A stretch of DNA of 64,000 nucleotides from Candidatus Nitrospira nitrificans. Lineage in GTDB: Bacteria; Nitrospirota; Nitrospiria; Nitrospirales; Nitrospiraceae. The stretch lies in assembly GCF_001458775.1 (NCBI RefSeq), contig NZ_CZPZ01000012.1:124001-188000 (forward strand), read 5' to 3'. Positions 44,698 to 52,503 of this stretch are shown here, one piece after another. The position numbers were made by a program, and so were the translations under genes. Position 1 is the first letter of the stretch, and the number at the start of each line of letters is the position of its first letter. The notes under the pieces are model-generated. The model was given only the letters and a program-made list of their open reading frames with translations, had not been told where the DNA came from and searched no databases.

Positions 44698-46500
44698 ATG
44701 GAACGTCGAAATCCCGATTTCGCGCCGGTCGACGACTCCCTGTTTCATCGTGTTCTGTCGGCGCTCAATGTGGCGGTCCTTGAGCGGAGCGACAGCGGGG
44801 ACGCCTTTCATCTTCGGGGGCTGCCGCCGGAATGGTGGCGTCAGTGCGTCGGTCCGACGGAATCCCACGTATTGAACCTCCTCCAATGGTCGCCCTTTTT
44901 GCAGGATTATGTGGCCGATCCTCACCCTGCTTGGGACGACAAGCCCGGCACGATAGAGAAATCAGGCCCATGGACGGAGTCCGATCGACAGGGGGGCATC
45001 ATGACATTGGAGGCCACCGCTCTTGCGATCGGATCCCGAAGGCTCTTGCTCATTGAACGCCTGGGCGCCGGTTTTGAACAGATGCACGCCATCGTGCAGC
45101 GGGCCAGGGAAAAGATGCTGGCCGAAGCCGTCACCGTGAAGTCTCACCGCAAGGCCGAGACGCGCCTGATGGGGCAACTCGAAGCCAGCGAGCGAATCAA
45201 GGACGACGCGCTGGCTCTACTTCAGCACCTCGGGCTCGCCGCGCTTGTTCTCGACGAACGTGGGTGCATCACGTTCGCCAGCGATCGCGGTCTTGAGATA
45301 CTGGGATGCGCGGCCGAACACCTGATCGGCCGGGCGTGGGACCAAGCGCTTCCGCTCCAGCCGCAAGATCGCTCGATGATTCGAGAGATGATTGACGCCT
45401 CCTCAGCCGACAGGAAAGTCGGCCCGTTGTACCTCGGCGGACCTCGTCCGGCTTGGGTTGAGATGGAGGTCCATCGAGACCCCCGCCAGCCGGGTCGGCA
45501 AATCGTGGTATTGAACGACCGCACCGAGCTCCATACGCTCCGTCAGGCGCTCAGCGAGCAGGCCTCGTTCCATGATCTTGTGGGCAAGAGTCGCGCAATG
45601 CTTCGAACGTACCAACTCGTTCGAGATGTGGCGCAGGTGGATACGACGGTCTTGATCGAAGGAGAGACCGGAACAGGAAAGGAATTGATCGCTCGAGCCA
45701 TCCATTTCTCCAGCGCGAGAGCGCAGAAGCCGTTCATTGCCGCCAATTGCGCGGGATTAACCGACTCAATCCTCACGAGCCAACTGTTCGGCCACAAGCG
45801 TGGGGCTTTTACCGGGGCCGTGGCCGATCAGCAGGGACTCTTCGAGGCGGCGGAAGGCGGAACGTTGTTCCTTGATGAAATCGGAGATATCCCGTCGCCG
45901 GTCCAAACGGCGCTTCTGCGGGTGTTGCAGGAAAAGGAGATCACACGACTGGGAGAGGCCAGGCCTCGAAAAGTCGACGTGCGGGTGGTGGCGGCCACGC
46001 ACCATAATTTGAGCGAAGACGTCATTCGAGGATCGTTTCGAGCGGATCTTCTCTACCGCATTCGTATCGCCAGAATCCAACTTCCCCCGTTACGAGAACG
46101 CCGCGAGGACATCCCCCTCCTCGCCCATTCGTTCCTGAGCCGGCTCTGTGCCGCCACCGGAAAGACCGTTGATGACCTGAGTCCGGACACACTCCGGCTC
46201 CTCATGAGCCACGCATGGCCGGGCAATGTGCGCGAGCTGAAAAGCGCCCTCGAATTCGCGGTGATCAGCTGCAAGGGGAGAGACATTCTTCCCACGGATC
46301 TCCCGCCGGAAATAGCGGCCGCCCCGGTTGCCCCCCGTCCCTCCACGTGGATTCCGTTATCGGGCCAGGACGAGAAATCTAAACTGCTTGCCGCCCTCTC
46401 CGAGGCAAAGGGTAACCGGACGGAAGCCGCCAAACGGCTGGGAGTCAGCCGAGCCACGTTCTATCGCCGCCTGGTCGAGCTTAATATTCAACCCAGCTAG
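44698..46500 (+). CDS. Sigma-54 enhancer-binding activator with a PAS-like domain
   Basis: 600 residues. The N-terminal 170 or so residues are not a receiver domain and are unrecognised. Residues about 174-285 look like PAS (LGLAALVLDERGCITFASDR). The AAA+ domain starts at LVGKSRAMLRTYQLVRDVA (about 293) with Walker A GETGTGKE (about 322), the sigma-54 contact loop GAFTGA (about 371) and LFLDEIGDI. A Fis-type helix-turn-helix (GNRTEAAKRLGVSRATFYRR) ends it. The ATG at 44698 is one base after the GTPase stop. The unknown N-terminus could take the GTPase signal; that is inference. Paired enhancer-like sites follow at 46629-46664. Confidence 0.9.
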   Translation: MERRNPDFAPVDDSLFHRVLSALNVAVLERSDSGDAFHLRGLPPEWWRQCVGPTESHVLNLLQWSPFLQDYVADPHPAWDDKPGTIEKSGPWTESDRQGGIMTLEATALAIGSRRLLLIERLGAGFEQMHAIVQRAREKMLAEAVTVKSHRKAETRLMGQLEASERIKDDALALLQHLGLAALVLDERGCITFASDRGLEILGCAAEHLIGRAWDQALPLQPQDRSMIREMIDASSADRKVGPLYLGGPRPAWVEMEVHRDPRQPGRQIVVLNDRTELHTLRQALSEQASFHDLVGKSRAMLRTYQLVRDVAQVDTTVLIEGETGTGKELIARAIHFSSARAQKPFIAANCAGLTDSILTSQLFGHKRGAFTGAVADQQGLFEAAEGGTLFLDEIGDIPSPVQTALLRVLQEKEITRLGEARPRKVDVRVVAATHHNLSEDVIRGSFRADLLYRIRIARIQLPPLRERREDIPLLAHSFLSRLCAATGKTVDDLSPDTLRLLMSHAWPGNVRELKSALEFAVISCKGRDILPTDLPPEIAAAPVAPRPSTWIPLSGQDEKSKLLAALSEAKGNRTEAAKRLGVSRATFYRRLVELNIQPS

Positions 46501-46628
46501 GTCGATCTGCCGGCGCAGCGGTCTCCTGCTCCGCAAGGGCATTGATCTCTCACGACTGCCCTTCCACTCCTCCTGCGATAGCGCCCGTCGGTTACGCTCT
46601 CCGGAATCGTCTCACGAATCGGGATGAC

Positions 46629-46664
46629 TGTCTCATGAGACACGTCGTTGTGTCAGGTGAAACA
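46629..46664. promoter_or_regulatory. Two enhancer-like palindromes TGTNTCA...TGANACA, 20 bases apart
   Basis: Site 1 is TGTCTCATGAGACA (46629-46642), a perfect 14-base palindrome. Site 2 is TGTGTCA-GG-TGAAACA (46649-46664), the same half-sites with a 2-base spacer. The starts are 20 bases apart, about two helical turns. Both lie roughly 105-140 bases before the start site predicted from the -24/-12 element at 46741, the usual place for enhancer-binding proteins. Confidence 0.5.
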
Positions 46665-46740
46665 GCGGGCTCGATTCCCGCGAGGTTCAGAATGCCGGCA
46701 ACTGGTTGATTACATGGAAAGCTGCCGTTGCCCCTCCATG

Positions 46741-46756
46741 TGGCACGAGGGTTGTA
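46741..46756 (+). promoter_or_regulatory. Sigma-54-type -24/-12 element TGGCACGAGGGTTGTA
   Basis: It matches TGGCACR-N4-TTGCW at all consensus positions except the -12 C, which is T. GG and GT are 12 bases apart. It lies between the enhancer-like palindromes and the 46843 gene. Confidence 0.45.
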
Positions 46757-46842
46757 CTATCGCCATGGCTATCAAGGGAACGTGATGCGACTCGTCTCAG
46801 AGTACGTCATCAACGGATAGAGGATTTGAGAGGTCACGCAGC

Positions 46843-47157
46843 ATGCATGTGCGAGGGTTGCTCGTGGAAGACCATAACGGACAGGACTTCCTTCTGAGCA
46901 CTGAATCGCGCACGGGGATGAGGAGGCATCAATTGGTCGCCTTGCAACGAATCAATGGTCAGTGGAAACCCGTAAAGGGACCTGAAGAATCGGCTTGTCG
47001 AGAATTGCTGATCGGCGCATTTGTCGATTTCTTTGTGGATATCTGCAGAGTGTTGAACTCGTCCGGCGCAGATCGGATCGTGGCGATCGCTCCCATGTCA
47101 GGTCGATCTCGCCCGCGACGCACGTTCCATCTCAAAGCCCGGCGACCCTGTAACTAG
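46843..47157 (+). CDS. Uncharacterised 104-residue protein downstream of the sigma-54-like promoter
   Basis: Not recognised. The ATG follows GAGAGGT at 8 bases. The N-terminal half is strand-rich (HVRGLLVEDHNGQDFLLSTE), the middle has an amphipathic helix (LLIGAFVDFFVDICRVLNSS), and the end is very basic. No signal or membrane segment is visible. It is the first gene after the -24/-12 element and so a likely target of the upstream activator. The zinc-ribbon gene follows after 35 bases. Confidence 0.5.
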   Translation: MHVRGLLVEDHNGQDFLLSTESRTGMRRHQLVALQRINGQWKPVKGPEESACRELLIGAFVDFFVDICRVLNSSGADRIVAIAPMSGRSRPRRTFHLKARRPCN

Positions 47158-47192
47158 GATAGATCCAACGGCATAACTCAAGGAGACCCGCG

Positions 47193-47429
47193 ATGAGGTG
47201 TAAACGATGTGGTGGATTGATGATCGTGGAGCTGGGCGGGGATGAAGATCTCGCGGAGCAGGCGGCGGGGCGGGGGGCGTTGCGCTGCGTGAATTGCGGG
47301 GCGATGGTGAACATAAGGATGCTGAGAAACCTTGCGGCTCAATATACCGAAGGACTCGCGCCTGTCAGGCAATCCGTTCCGAGGCGTCGCCATACAGAAC
47401 GCCGGCTTACCATGAAAGGGGACGTGTGA
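47193..47429 (+). CDS. Small double-CxxC zinc-ribbon protein, paralogue of the 10380 gene
   Basis: 78 residues. MRCKRCGGLMIVELGGDED holds the first CxxC and LRCVNCGAMVN the second, giving one zinc site, followed by an Arg-rich tail. The gene has a good ribosome-binding site (AAGGAGACC). It is probably co-transcribed with the 46843 gene and thus may belong to the sigma-54 target unit. The function is unknown. Confidence 0.65.
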   Translation: MRCKRCGGLMIVELGGDEDLAEQAAGRGALRCVNCGAMVNIRMLRNLAAQYTEGLAPVRQSVPRRRHTERRLTMKGDV

Positions 47430-47611
47430 GAAACGCGAGAAGGGTTAGGGGCCTATCGCGCCCGATGAAGTCCCGATGGCGCAATGACAGGGGCGGATAT
47501 CACCCGTGTCTGTATATGAAACAGTCCATCTGTCGATCCCGATGGGCGACATATTTCCTCTGGGTTGAGCACAGCTGAATTCCGGCACTTTCACGAAACA
47601 GGGATTACCCG

Positions 47612-48304
47612 ATGGACACATTCACTGGAATACGAGAACCGATCCGTGTGTTGCTGATCGACGACTCCACTCTGACTCTCCATGGGCTCAAGATGTTCGT
47701 GTCCACGAGCCGCCACATCGAAATCCAGGGCATCGCCCGCACGCCGATCGAAGCCTTCGACGCGATACGGGCTCACCAGCCGGATGTCGTGATGTTAGAG
47801 GCCCGCGTGGGGCAAGCGAGCGGCATCGACTTGTGTAGAGCCATCCGTGAGTCGCATCCGAACATCGGGGTTCTCTTTTTTACCGCGTACGACGATACGG
47901 AACTTCTGCGCGCGGCAATCGTGGCCGATGCGCACGGCTACCTTCTGAAGGGCGCGGCAGCCGAGGCTGTCGTCAGGAGCATCGAGATTATTGCGACCGG
48001 GAAAGCGATCATGGACCAGCAGTTGACTCAACAAGTCATCACGTGGGTCCGAGATGAAGGGCAGGCGGCACAGCAGCGGATCCACTATCGCTGTTCGAGC
48101 GACGATCGCCGACTGCTCTCGCTTGTGGCCCTCGGGAAGACAAACAGGGAGATCGCGCAAGAAATGAACCTTGCGCTTCGTGTAGTGTCGACTCGCTTAC
48201 AAAGAATCTATAAGCGTTTGAAGATATCCAGGCGATCCGAAGCGGCGCGATACTATGTGCAGTCGGAAAAGGATCCGCATGGGCTTGAAAACTGTTCTTG
48301 CTAG
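47612..48304 (+). CDS. LuxR/NarL-type response regulator with Glu in place of the phospho-acceptor Asp
   Basis: 230 residues. The receiver domain keeps the acidic pair (VLLIDDST), the Thr (LFFTAYDD) and the Lys (YLLKGAA), but the strand 3 end reads VVMLEARVG, so the expected phospho-Asp is Glu63. The C-terminal HTH is LLSLVALGKTNREIAQEMNL and STRLQRIYKRLKI. A protein like this may act without phosphorylation or be locked in an active-like state. No histidine kinase is adjacent. A 16-base palindrome lies between it and the DUF481 gene. Confidence 0.85.
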   Translation: MDTFTGIREPIRVLLIDDSTLTLHGLKMFVSTSRHIEIQGIARTPIEAFDAIRAHQPDVVMLEARVGQASGIDLCRAIRESHPNIGVLFFTAYDDTELLRAAIVADAHGYLLKGAAAEAVVRSIEIIATGKAIMDQQLTQQVITWVRDEGQAAQQRIHYRCSSDDRRLLSLVALGKTNREIAQEMNLALRVVSTRLQRIYKRLKISRRSEAARYYVQSEKDPHGLENCSC

Positions 48305-48386
48305 AACTAGAACCGTATCAGGCCTGTACGGGGACGATCCGGCGAGCGTGAAGGCGGACTGCAACCTATTGCAGTGTCGCGTGAAA

Positions 48387-48402
48387 CTAGGTATATACCC
48401 AG
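48387..48402. promoter_or_regulatory. Near-palindrome CTAGGTATATACCCAG before the DUF481 gene
   Basis: A 16-base inverted repeat 48 bases upstream of the DUF481 start and 83 bases past the response-regulator stop. It resembles the site at 11138-11153 (CTAGGAATAACCCTAG). Its size fits a LuxR/NarL-type operator. Confidence 0.4.
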
Positions 48403-48449
48403 GGGCGATTCACCCAAACCGAATTACTTAGTCATACGAAGGAGGATGG

Positions 48450-49547
48450 ATGAAGCCACTCATGCTGCTGGTCGCGGTCTTGGCTCTCGGTGTCATGGCG
48501 ACATCGGTTTGCGCCGATGATGGGGCGTCCGCGACAACGCCGAACCTCGATGTCGTGACCCTGACAGACGGCAGTATCATCTACGGCGAAGTCGTGGAGA
48601 TGTCGGGCGGAATCTTACAGATCAAGAGCGCCTGGGCGGGAGACATCATCAAGGTGAAGTGGGCGGAAGTGAGCAAGTTAGCCGTCTCTCATCCCATTCC
48701 CTTTCATTTAAAAGAAGGGACGATCCTGAACGGAACGGTTGAGGAGGGGGAACCGGGAACGATGAAGGTCAAGGCCGGCCCAAACGGAGACACGATGACG
48801 GTTCCGATCAATGCCGTAACCCACGTGAACCCGATTGTTCAGTCGCCGGTTATTTACTCTGGGAGCCTCAACGCGGGCTACTCGCAATCTGCGGGAAACA
48901 GCCATCTTCGGAACGTCAGCATTCTCGGAGACTTTATCGCCCGGAGTGAGCAGCTCCGGCTGACCCTCCTGGGCCGCTATGTCAACGGAGACAACAACGG
49001 CAGTTTACAGGTAAGGAACGCCCGAGGAACCATCAAGTTGGACTTCTTTATCACCAAGCGGTTGTTCTGGTTCGCATCGGCCTATGTCGAAAACGATTAT
49101 TTCCAGAACCTCAAGCTTAGAACGGCGATCTCCAGCGGCCCGGGATATCAATTCCTCGAGCGCGGAGACCTGACCGGTATTTTAAAAGATATGACCTTTT
49201 ACGCCGAAGCCGGCCCGACGTATTTCAACGAGGACTACCGGGATAATAGCATCACAGGGGATCGCGCGAGCTTTCGCGCGCGCGTGGCGATGAAATGGGA
49301 TTGGCCGTTGTTCGATGGCCGTGTCACGCTGTACCATTACAACGAGATCTTCCCCTCGGTTCAGAACGCGTCGGATTTCTTTTTCACGATGGATAACGGG
49401 ATTCGCATGAAGATTTTGGCCGGTCTGGCAAGCGGGTTCCAGGTGACCACGCGCTACAACAATCGGCCGCCTGCCGGCACGGGCGATACCGATAATCTTT
49501 ACTTGCTCACCCTGGGGTATATATTCGACACCACCCGCACACGATAG
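48450..49547 (+). CDS. DUF481 outer-membrane beta-barrel protein
   Basis: 365 residues. A signal peptide (LMLLVAVLALGVMATSVCA) precedes two short LSm-like beta segments (LTDGSIIYGEVVEMSGGILQ; KEGTILNGTVEEGEPGTMKV). The DUF481 barrel starts at GSLNAGYSQSAGNSHLRNVS and ends with LYLLTLGYIF. DUF481 proteins are salt-induced or porin-like barrels. The start follows AAGGAGG. It lies beside MscL, which suggests an osmotic or envelope-stress role. Confidence 0.85.
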   Translation: MKPLMLLVAVLALGVMATSVCADDGASATTPNLDVVTLTDGSIIYGEVVEMSGGILQIKSAWAGDIIKVKWAEVSKLAVSHPIPFHLKEGTILNGTVEEGEPGTMKVKAGPNGDTMTVPINAVTHVNPIVQSPVIYSGSLNAGYSQSAGNSHLRNVSILGDFIARSEQLRLTLLGRYVNGDNNGSLQVRNARGTIKLDFFITKRLFWFASAYVENDYFQNLKLRTAISSGPGYQFLERGDLTGILKDMTFYAEAGPTYFNEDYRDNSITGDRASFRARVAMKWDWPLFDGRVTLYHYNEIFPSVQNASDFFFTMDNGIRMKILAGLASGFQVTTRYNNRPPAGTGDTDNLYLLTLGYIFDTTRTR

Positions 49548-49594
49548 GGTGACGATCGCATTGTCCTGAGCTGCGTTCTCATGAGGAGGAGCCT

Positions 49595-50014
49595 ATGTTG
49601 AAAGAATTCAAAGAATTCGCCATGAAGGGCAATGTCCTCGATATGGCGATCGGTGTCATCATCGGTGGAGCGTTCGGAAAAATTGTTTCATCCCTGGTCA
49701 GCGACGTCCTCATGCCGCCGATCGGGTTGCTGATGGGCAAGGTGGATTTCTCCAGCCTGTTCGTCGATCTGTCTAGAACATCACCCCCATCCTTAGCCGC
49801 GGCAAAAGCCGCCGGGGCTCCCACGCTGAACTACGGTGTCTTTCTGCAGAGCGTGTTCGACTTCATCATCGTCGCCTTCGTCATCTTCATGTTGGTCAAG
49901 CAGGTGAATCGGTTTAAGAAAGAAACGCCTGCTGCCCCACCGTCGCCTCCGGCGCCTACCAATGAGGAGAAGCTGTTGACGGAAATCCGTGATTTACTCA
50001 AGAATCGCAAATGA
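49595..50014 (+). CDS. mscL: Large-conductance mechanosensitive channel
   Basis: 139 residues. The N-terminal amphipathic helix and TM1 are [20 protein letters not shown] and [20 protein letters not shown], and TM2 is [21 protein letters not shown] periplasmic loop and a C-terminal helix [14 protein letters not shown] complete the protein. It releases solutes at high membrane tension. The start follows AGGAGGAG. It sits between the DUF481 barrel and an OmpA lipoprotein, all on one strand. Confidence 0.95.
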   Translation: MLKEFKEFAMKGNVLDMAIGVIIGGAFGKIVSSLVSDVLMPPIGLLMGKVDFSSLFVDLSRTSPPSLAAAKAAGAPTLNYGVFLQSVFDFIIVAFVIFMLVKQVNRFKKETPAAPPSPPAPTNEEKLLTEIRDLLKNRK

Positions 50015-50063
50015 AGATTGGTATCACCACTAAAGCCAGGGTTCATCCCAGTTTCACCGACAT

Positions 50064-50108
50064 TGAGTTCAGAACTCACTATAGAGAGGTCAGCTGGTGT
50101 CATGACAC
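50064..50108. promoter_or_regulatory. Two perfect inverted repeats upstream of the OmpA lipoprotein gene
   Basis: TGAGTTC-A-GAACTCA (50064-50078) and GTGTCATGACAC (50097-50108). Both lie within 70 bases upstream of the start codon and have the size of operators. No -35/-10 pair is obvious between them. Confidence 0.4.
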
Positions 50109-50132
50109 GGGTAGAAGATAGAAGGAGGTTTT

Positions 50133-51188
50133 ATGCAAATCAGTAGAAGCATCATACTGGTGACAGGGTTGATCACCTTGACGGGCTGTTCTTCATTTAA
50201 GCAGTCGGATGCGTATATCAAACAGCCGACCGTCTGTATCGACAAGGGTTGGTACGGCTATCACCCGGGCAAGGGGTGTCCCTCTCACACGGCGAAAGTT
50301 GTGGCACCCGATGCTTCGCAAGAAATGGCCGCCCGTCTAACGGCTCTGGAACGAGATCGATCACGATTGGCCGAAGAGCTGGAAGCGGCGCGAAGGCAGA
50401 ACGGAACCCTCAGCAGCCGCGTCAGCGATCTGGAAGGACAGCTCGCCGATCGTGATCGGGAAATCGCCGCGCTTCGTTCCGGATCCGGTGACAATGCGTC
50501 CCTCTCGAGTCAGCTATCGGCGGCACAGAGCAATTTGAGCCAGTCACAAGAGGACAAGGATCGGCTTGCCGCTGAGCTGGCTGCGGCGAGACAACATAAC
50601 GAGGATCATGACCGGCTGGCAACGGAGTTGGAGTCCCAATTAGCAGCGTTGAGGCAACGCAACTCCCACCTTGAGTCCCAATTAGCCGATCGAGATAAGG
50701 AGCTCTCCGGTCTTCGCGGGGACCTTTCCGCGGAGATGGCAAAATTGAAACAGGCGGAACGTGGATTGATCCGGGCGCTCAAGCCGCAAATCGAAGAAAA
50801 GAATATTACCGTCGATCTCAATAACGAACGATTGCTCATCAATCTGGCTTCAGGCTACCTATTCGGATCGGGCGAAGACCAGCTCAAGCCGGCTGGAGCG
50901 GATGCGCTCAAACAGGTCGGATCCATCCTCAAGGATTTCCCGGAGTATAAAGTTCATGTGGAAGGCCATACCGACAATCGGCCGATTCTCGGTGCGCTGA
51001 AAAAGAAGTTCCCGTCCAACAAGGAATTGTCCGAAGCGCGAGCAGCGAACGCCGCGCAAGCATTGGCGGACGGGGGGCTCTCCGGCGTCCATGCGATGGG
51101 AGTCGCCGATACGAAGCCGGTGATGCCGAATCTCACCTCCGAGGGGCGAGCGAAGAATCGCCGGGTAGAAATCAGCGTCGTGAAGTAA
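50133..51188 (+). CDS. OmpA-family lipoprotein with a coiled coil (Pal/YiaD-like)
   Basis: 351 residues. The lipobox is LITLTGCSS (Cys19). A short cysteine-bearing segment (PTVCIDKGWYGYHPGKGCPS) is followed by a long coiled coil (about 65-215) with LEGQLADRDREIAALRS-like repeats. The C-terminal OmpA domain has SGYLFGSGEDQLKPAGADAL, VEGHTDNRPI and RAKNRRVEISVVK, so it should bind peptidoglycan. The start follows GAAGGAGG. It is probably anchored in the outer membrane. Confidence 0.88.
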   Translation: MQISRSIILVTGLITLTGCSSFKQSDAYIKQPTVCIDKGWYGYHPGKGCPSHTAKVVAPDASQEMAARLTALERDRSRLAEELEAARRQNGTLSSRVSDLEGQLADRDREIAALRSGSGDNASLSSQLSAAQSNLSQSQEDKDRLAAELAAARQHNEDHDRLATELESQLAALRQRNSHLESQLADRDKELSGLRGDLSAEMAKLKQAERGLIRALKPQIEEKNITVDLNNERLLINLASGYLFGSGEDQLKPAGADALKQVGSILKDFPEYKVHVEGHTDNRPILGALKKKFPSNKELSEARAANAAQALADGGLSGVHAMGVADTKPVMPNLTSEGRAKNRRVEISVVK

Positions 51189-51270
51189 CCGGGCAGGCAA
51201 TGGGGGGCAGCTGCGACCTTGTCGCGGCTCCTCCTGCGATCACCGGTCATCCGCTCGAGAGGAGAGTGCA

Positions 51271-51423
51271 ATGAAAGTGAACATGGCCCACGTGAGCGCG
51301 CTGTTGACGGTTTTCATGATCGGCCTTACCGCCCCGGCGTGGGCGGTCGACATGAATGTCATGAAACAGAAGATTGAGACCGTAAAAGGTCAGACGGAGA
51401 GCGTGAAAAAAGAGGGTGGCTAA
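51271..51423 (+). CDS. 50-residue secreted peptide
   Basis: The ATG follows GAGAGGAGAG. Residues 1-25 are a signal peptide (hydrophobic core LLTVFMIGLTAP, cleavage near AWA-VD). The mature part is only about 25 residues (KQKIETVKGQTESVKKEGG), charged and helical. The frame ends with TAA. It follows the OmpA lipoprotein by 82 bases. I do not recognise the family; it could be a small periplasmic factor. Confidence 0.6.
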   Translation: MKVNMAHVSALLTVFMIGLTAPAWAVDMNVMKQKIETVKGQTESVKKEGG

Positions 51424-51511
51424 TCTCTGCGTGATGATGGTGAGGACTTCCTGAAGGTCGAGACTCGACGTGAGGCACGAAGGAGGTTCCTGCGCCGGTG
51501 CGGTGAGCAGC

Positions 51512-51940
51512 TTATGACGACGAATGAAGAAGCTGAAGAAACAGGGCAGGCCGAACAATCTGCACTCCTTTGAACGAGTGCAGGTCGAGAAGATCATGAT
51601 CGCCTGTGACGATGTACTCAGCGTTGCCGGCCAAGGCACATGCCAGAACAGCAAGATCGTCTGAATCGCGCAGTTGCGCCGAGACAACTCCTGGGTCTGT
51701 CACCAGTAACGCGGTGTCCGTGAGCAAAGCGATAAAGTCGCGGATATCTCGAGGTAAAAGGTGATAACGATCTTTCAAATGTGGACGGGCCAGGGCTTCT
51801 TTCAGTTCGAGAAGGAGAGGGACGCTGGTCACGAGGTTGAAATGACCTGCCCGCCAGGCGAGCAGTATCTTTGCCGGGGTTCCGCGAGGTGTGATCAGTC
51901 CGCTGATGAGAATGTTGGTGTCGAGAACCGCTCTAGGCAC
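51512..51940 (-). CDS. PIN-domain toxin
   Basis: 142 residues. RAVLDTNILISGLI carries the first catalytic Asp (residue 7). A central Glu is in LLLELKEAL, and later acids lie in RDSDDLAVLACAL and TGDHDLLDL, the usual PIN metal-binding set. It should be an RNase. A GTG start at 51940 overlaps the antitoxin gene by 8 bases, so it is the second gene of a type II toxin-antitoxin module. Confidence 0.85.
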   Translation of the reverse strand: MPRAVLDTNILISGLITPRGTPAKILLAWRAGHFNLVTSVPLLLELKEALARPHLKDRYHLLPRDIRDFIALLTDTALLVTDPGVVSAQLRDSDDLAVLACALAGNAEYIVTGDHDLLDLHSFKGVQIVRPALFLQLLHSSS

Positions 51941-52232
51941 TTCGACGTCTATGGCTCCGAGAGGAGCTGCTACGGACGAGGTTCACAGCGTGAGTGGCGT
52001 CCTGATACGCTATCCGAGCCGATTTGGCTTGAGTTTTTGCCCACACGCGATTGAGCACGTTGAAGCGGCTCTTCCGTTTCTCGGTGAGGAGTTGATAACG
52101 ATCGAAGTCGATCATGGCGACGACAGGTTTCCCGTGCTGTTCCACAATAACGGTCTCTTTTTTGTTGGAAACCCGCCCAACCAACTCGGCAAACACAGTT
52201 TTTGCACGTTTCTCATTCACCGTTTTAGTCAT
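51933..52232 (-). CDS. Phd/YefM-type antitoxin
   Basis: 99 residues from the ATG at 52232. AKTVFAELVGRVSNKKETVI and VEQHGKPVVAMIDFDRYQLL match the Phd/YefM DNA-binding N-terminus. The C-terminal part is basic and probably flexible, the toxin-binding side. A longer open frame up to 52343 has no family resemblance. It is followed by the PIN gene with an 8-base overlap. Confidence 0.8.
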   Translation of the reverse strand: MTKTVNEKRAKTVFAELVGRVSNKKETVIVEQHGKPVVAMIDFDRYQLLTEKRKSRFNVLNRVWAKTQAKSARIAYQDATHAVNLVRSSSSRSHRRRSA

Positions 52233-52254
52233 GGGCAAATTGTAGAGGGCAACT

Positions 52255-52404
52255 ATGGCGAAGTCAAACGCAGAGGAGGATGCGATGACACCCGCGCCGA
52301 TCCTTTCTCTCGCTGCTCGCAAGAGACTCTCCGAAAGCCTCAATGAGGTCGATCCTGTGAGGGTTGCCGGGATCTATTTCACTTCCTCAACTACCTCTGC
52401 GTAA
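52255..52404 (+). CDS. Possible 49-residue peptide divergent from the antitoxin
   Basis: ATG 52255 behind GAGGG, or the in-frame ATG 52285 behind AGAGGAGG, opens a frame ending in TAA at 52404. The peptide contains EEDAMTPAPILSLAARKRLS. I do not recognise it. The good second ribosome-binding site is the main argument; it may be a gene remnant. Confidence 0.3.
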   Translation: MAKSNAEEDAMTPAPILSLAARKRLSESLNEVDPVRVAGIYFTSSTTSA

Positions 52405-52503
52405 TGCAAGAGAATCGCCCTACCAGTCAAGCTCAAGCAGAGATGTTCGGTTTATGGTCCGGTCCCAGCTGAGGGTGTCGTTGTTCCTGCCCTTTTATCT
52501 GCT

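Larger units (their letters stand above)
46501..46842. other. Control region after the sigma-54 activator
   Basis: 342 bases without a convincing gene. It contains two palindromic enhancer-like sites and a -24/-12 element, listed separately, and a stem-loop GCGGG-CTCGATT-CCCGC at 46665-46681 that is not part of a full tRNA. Confidence 0.5.

Noticed and set aside
46665-46681. Stem-loop GCGGG-CTCGATT-CCCGC resembling a tRNA T arm
   Set aside because: No matching acceptor, D or anticodon arms were found at the right distances, and the first loop base is wrong. At most it is a remnant.
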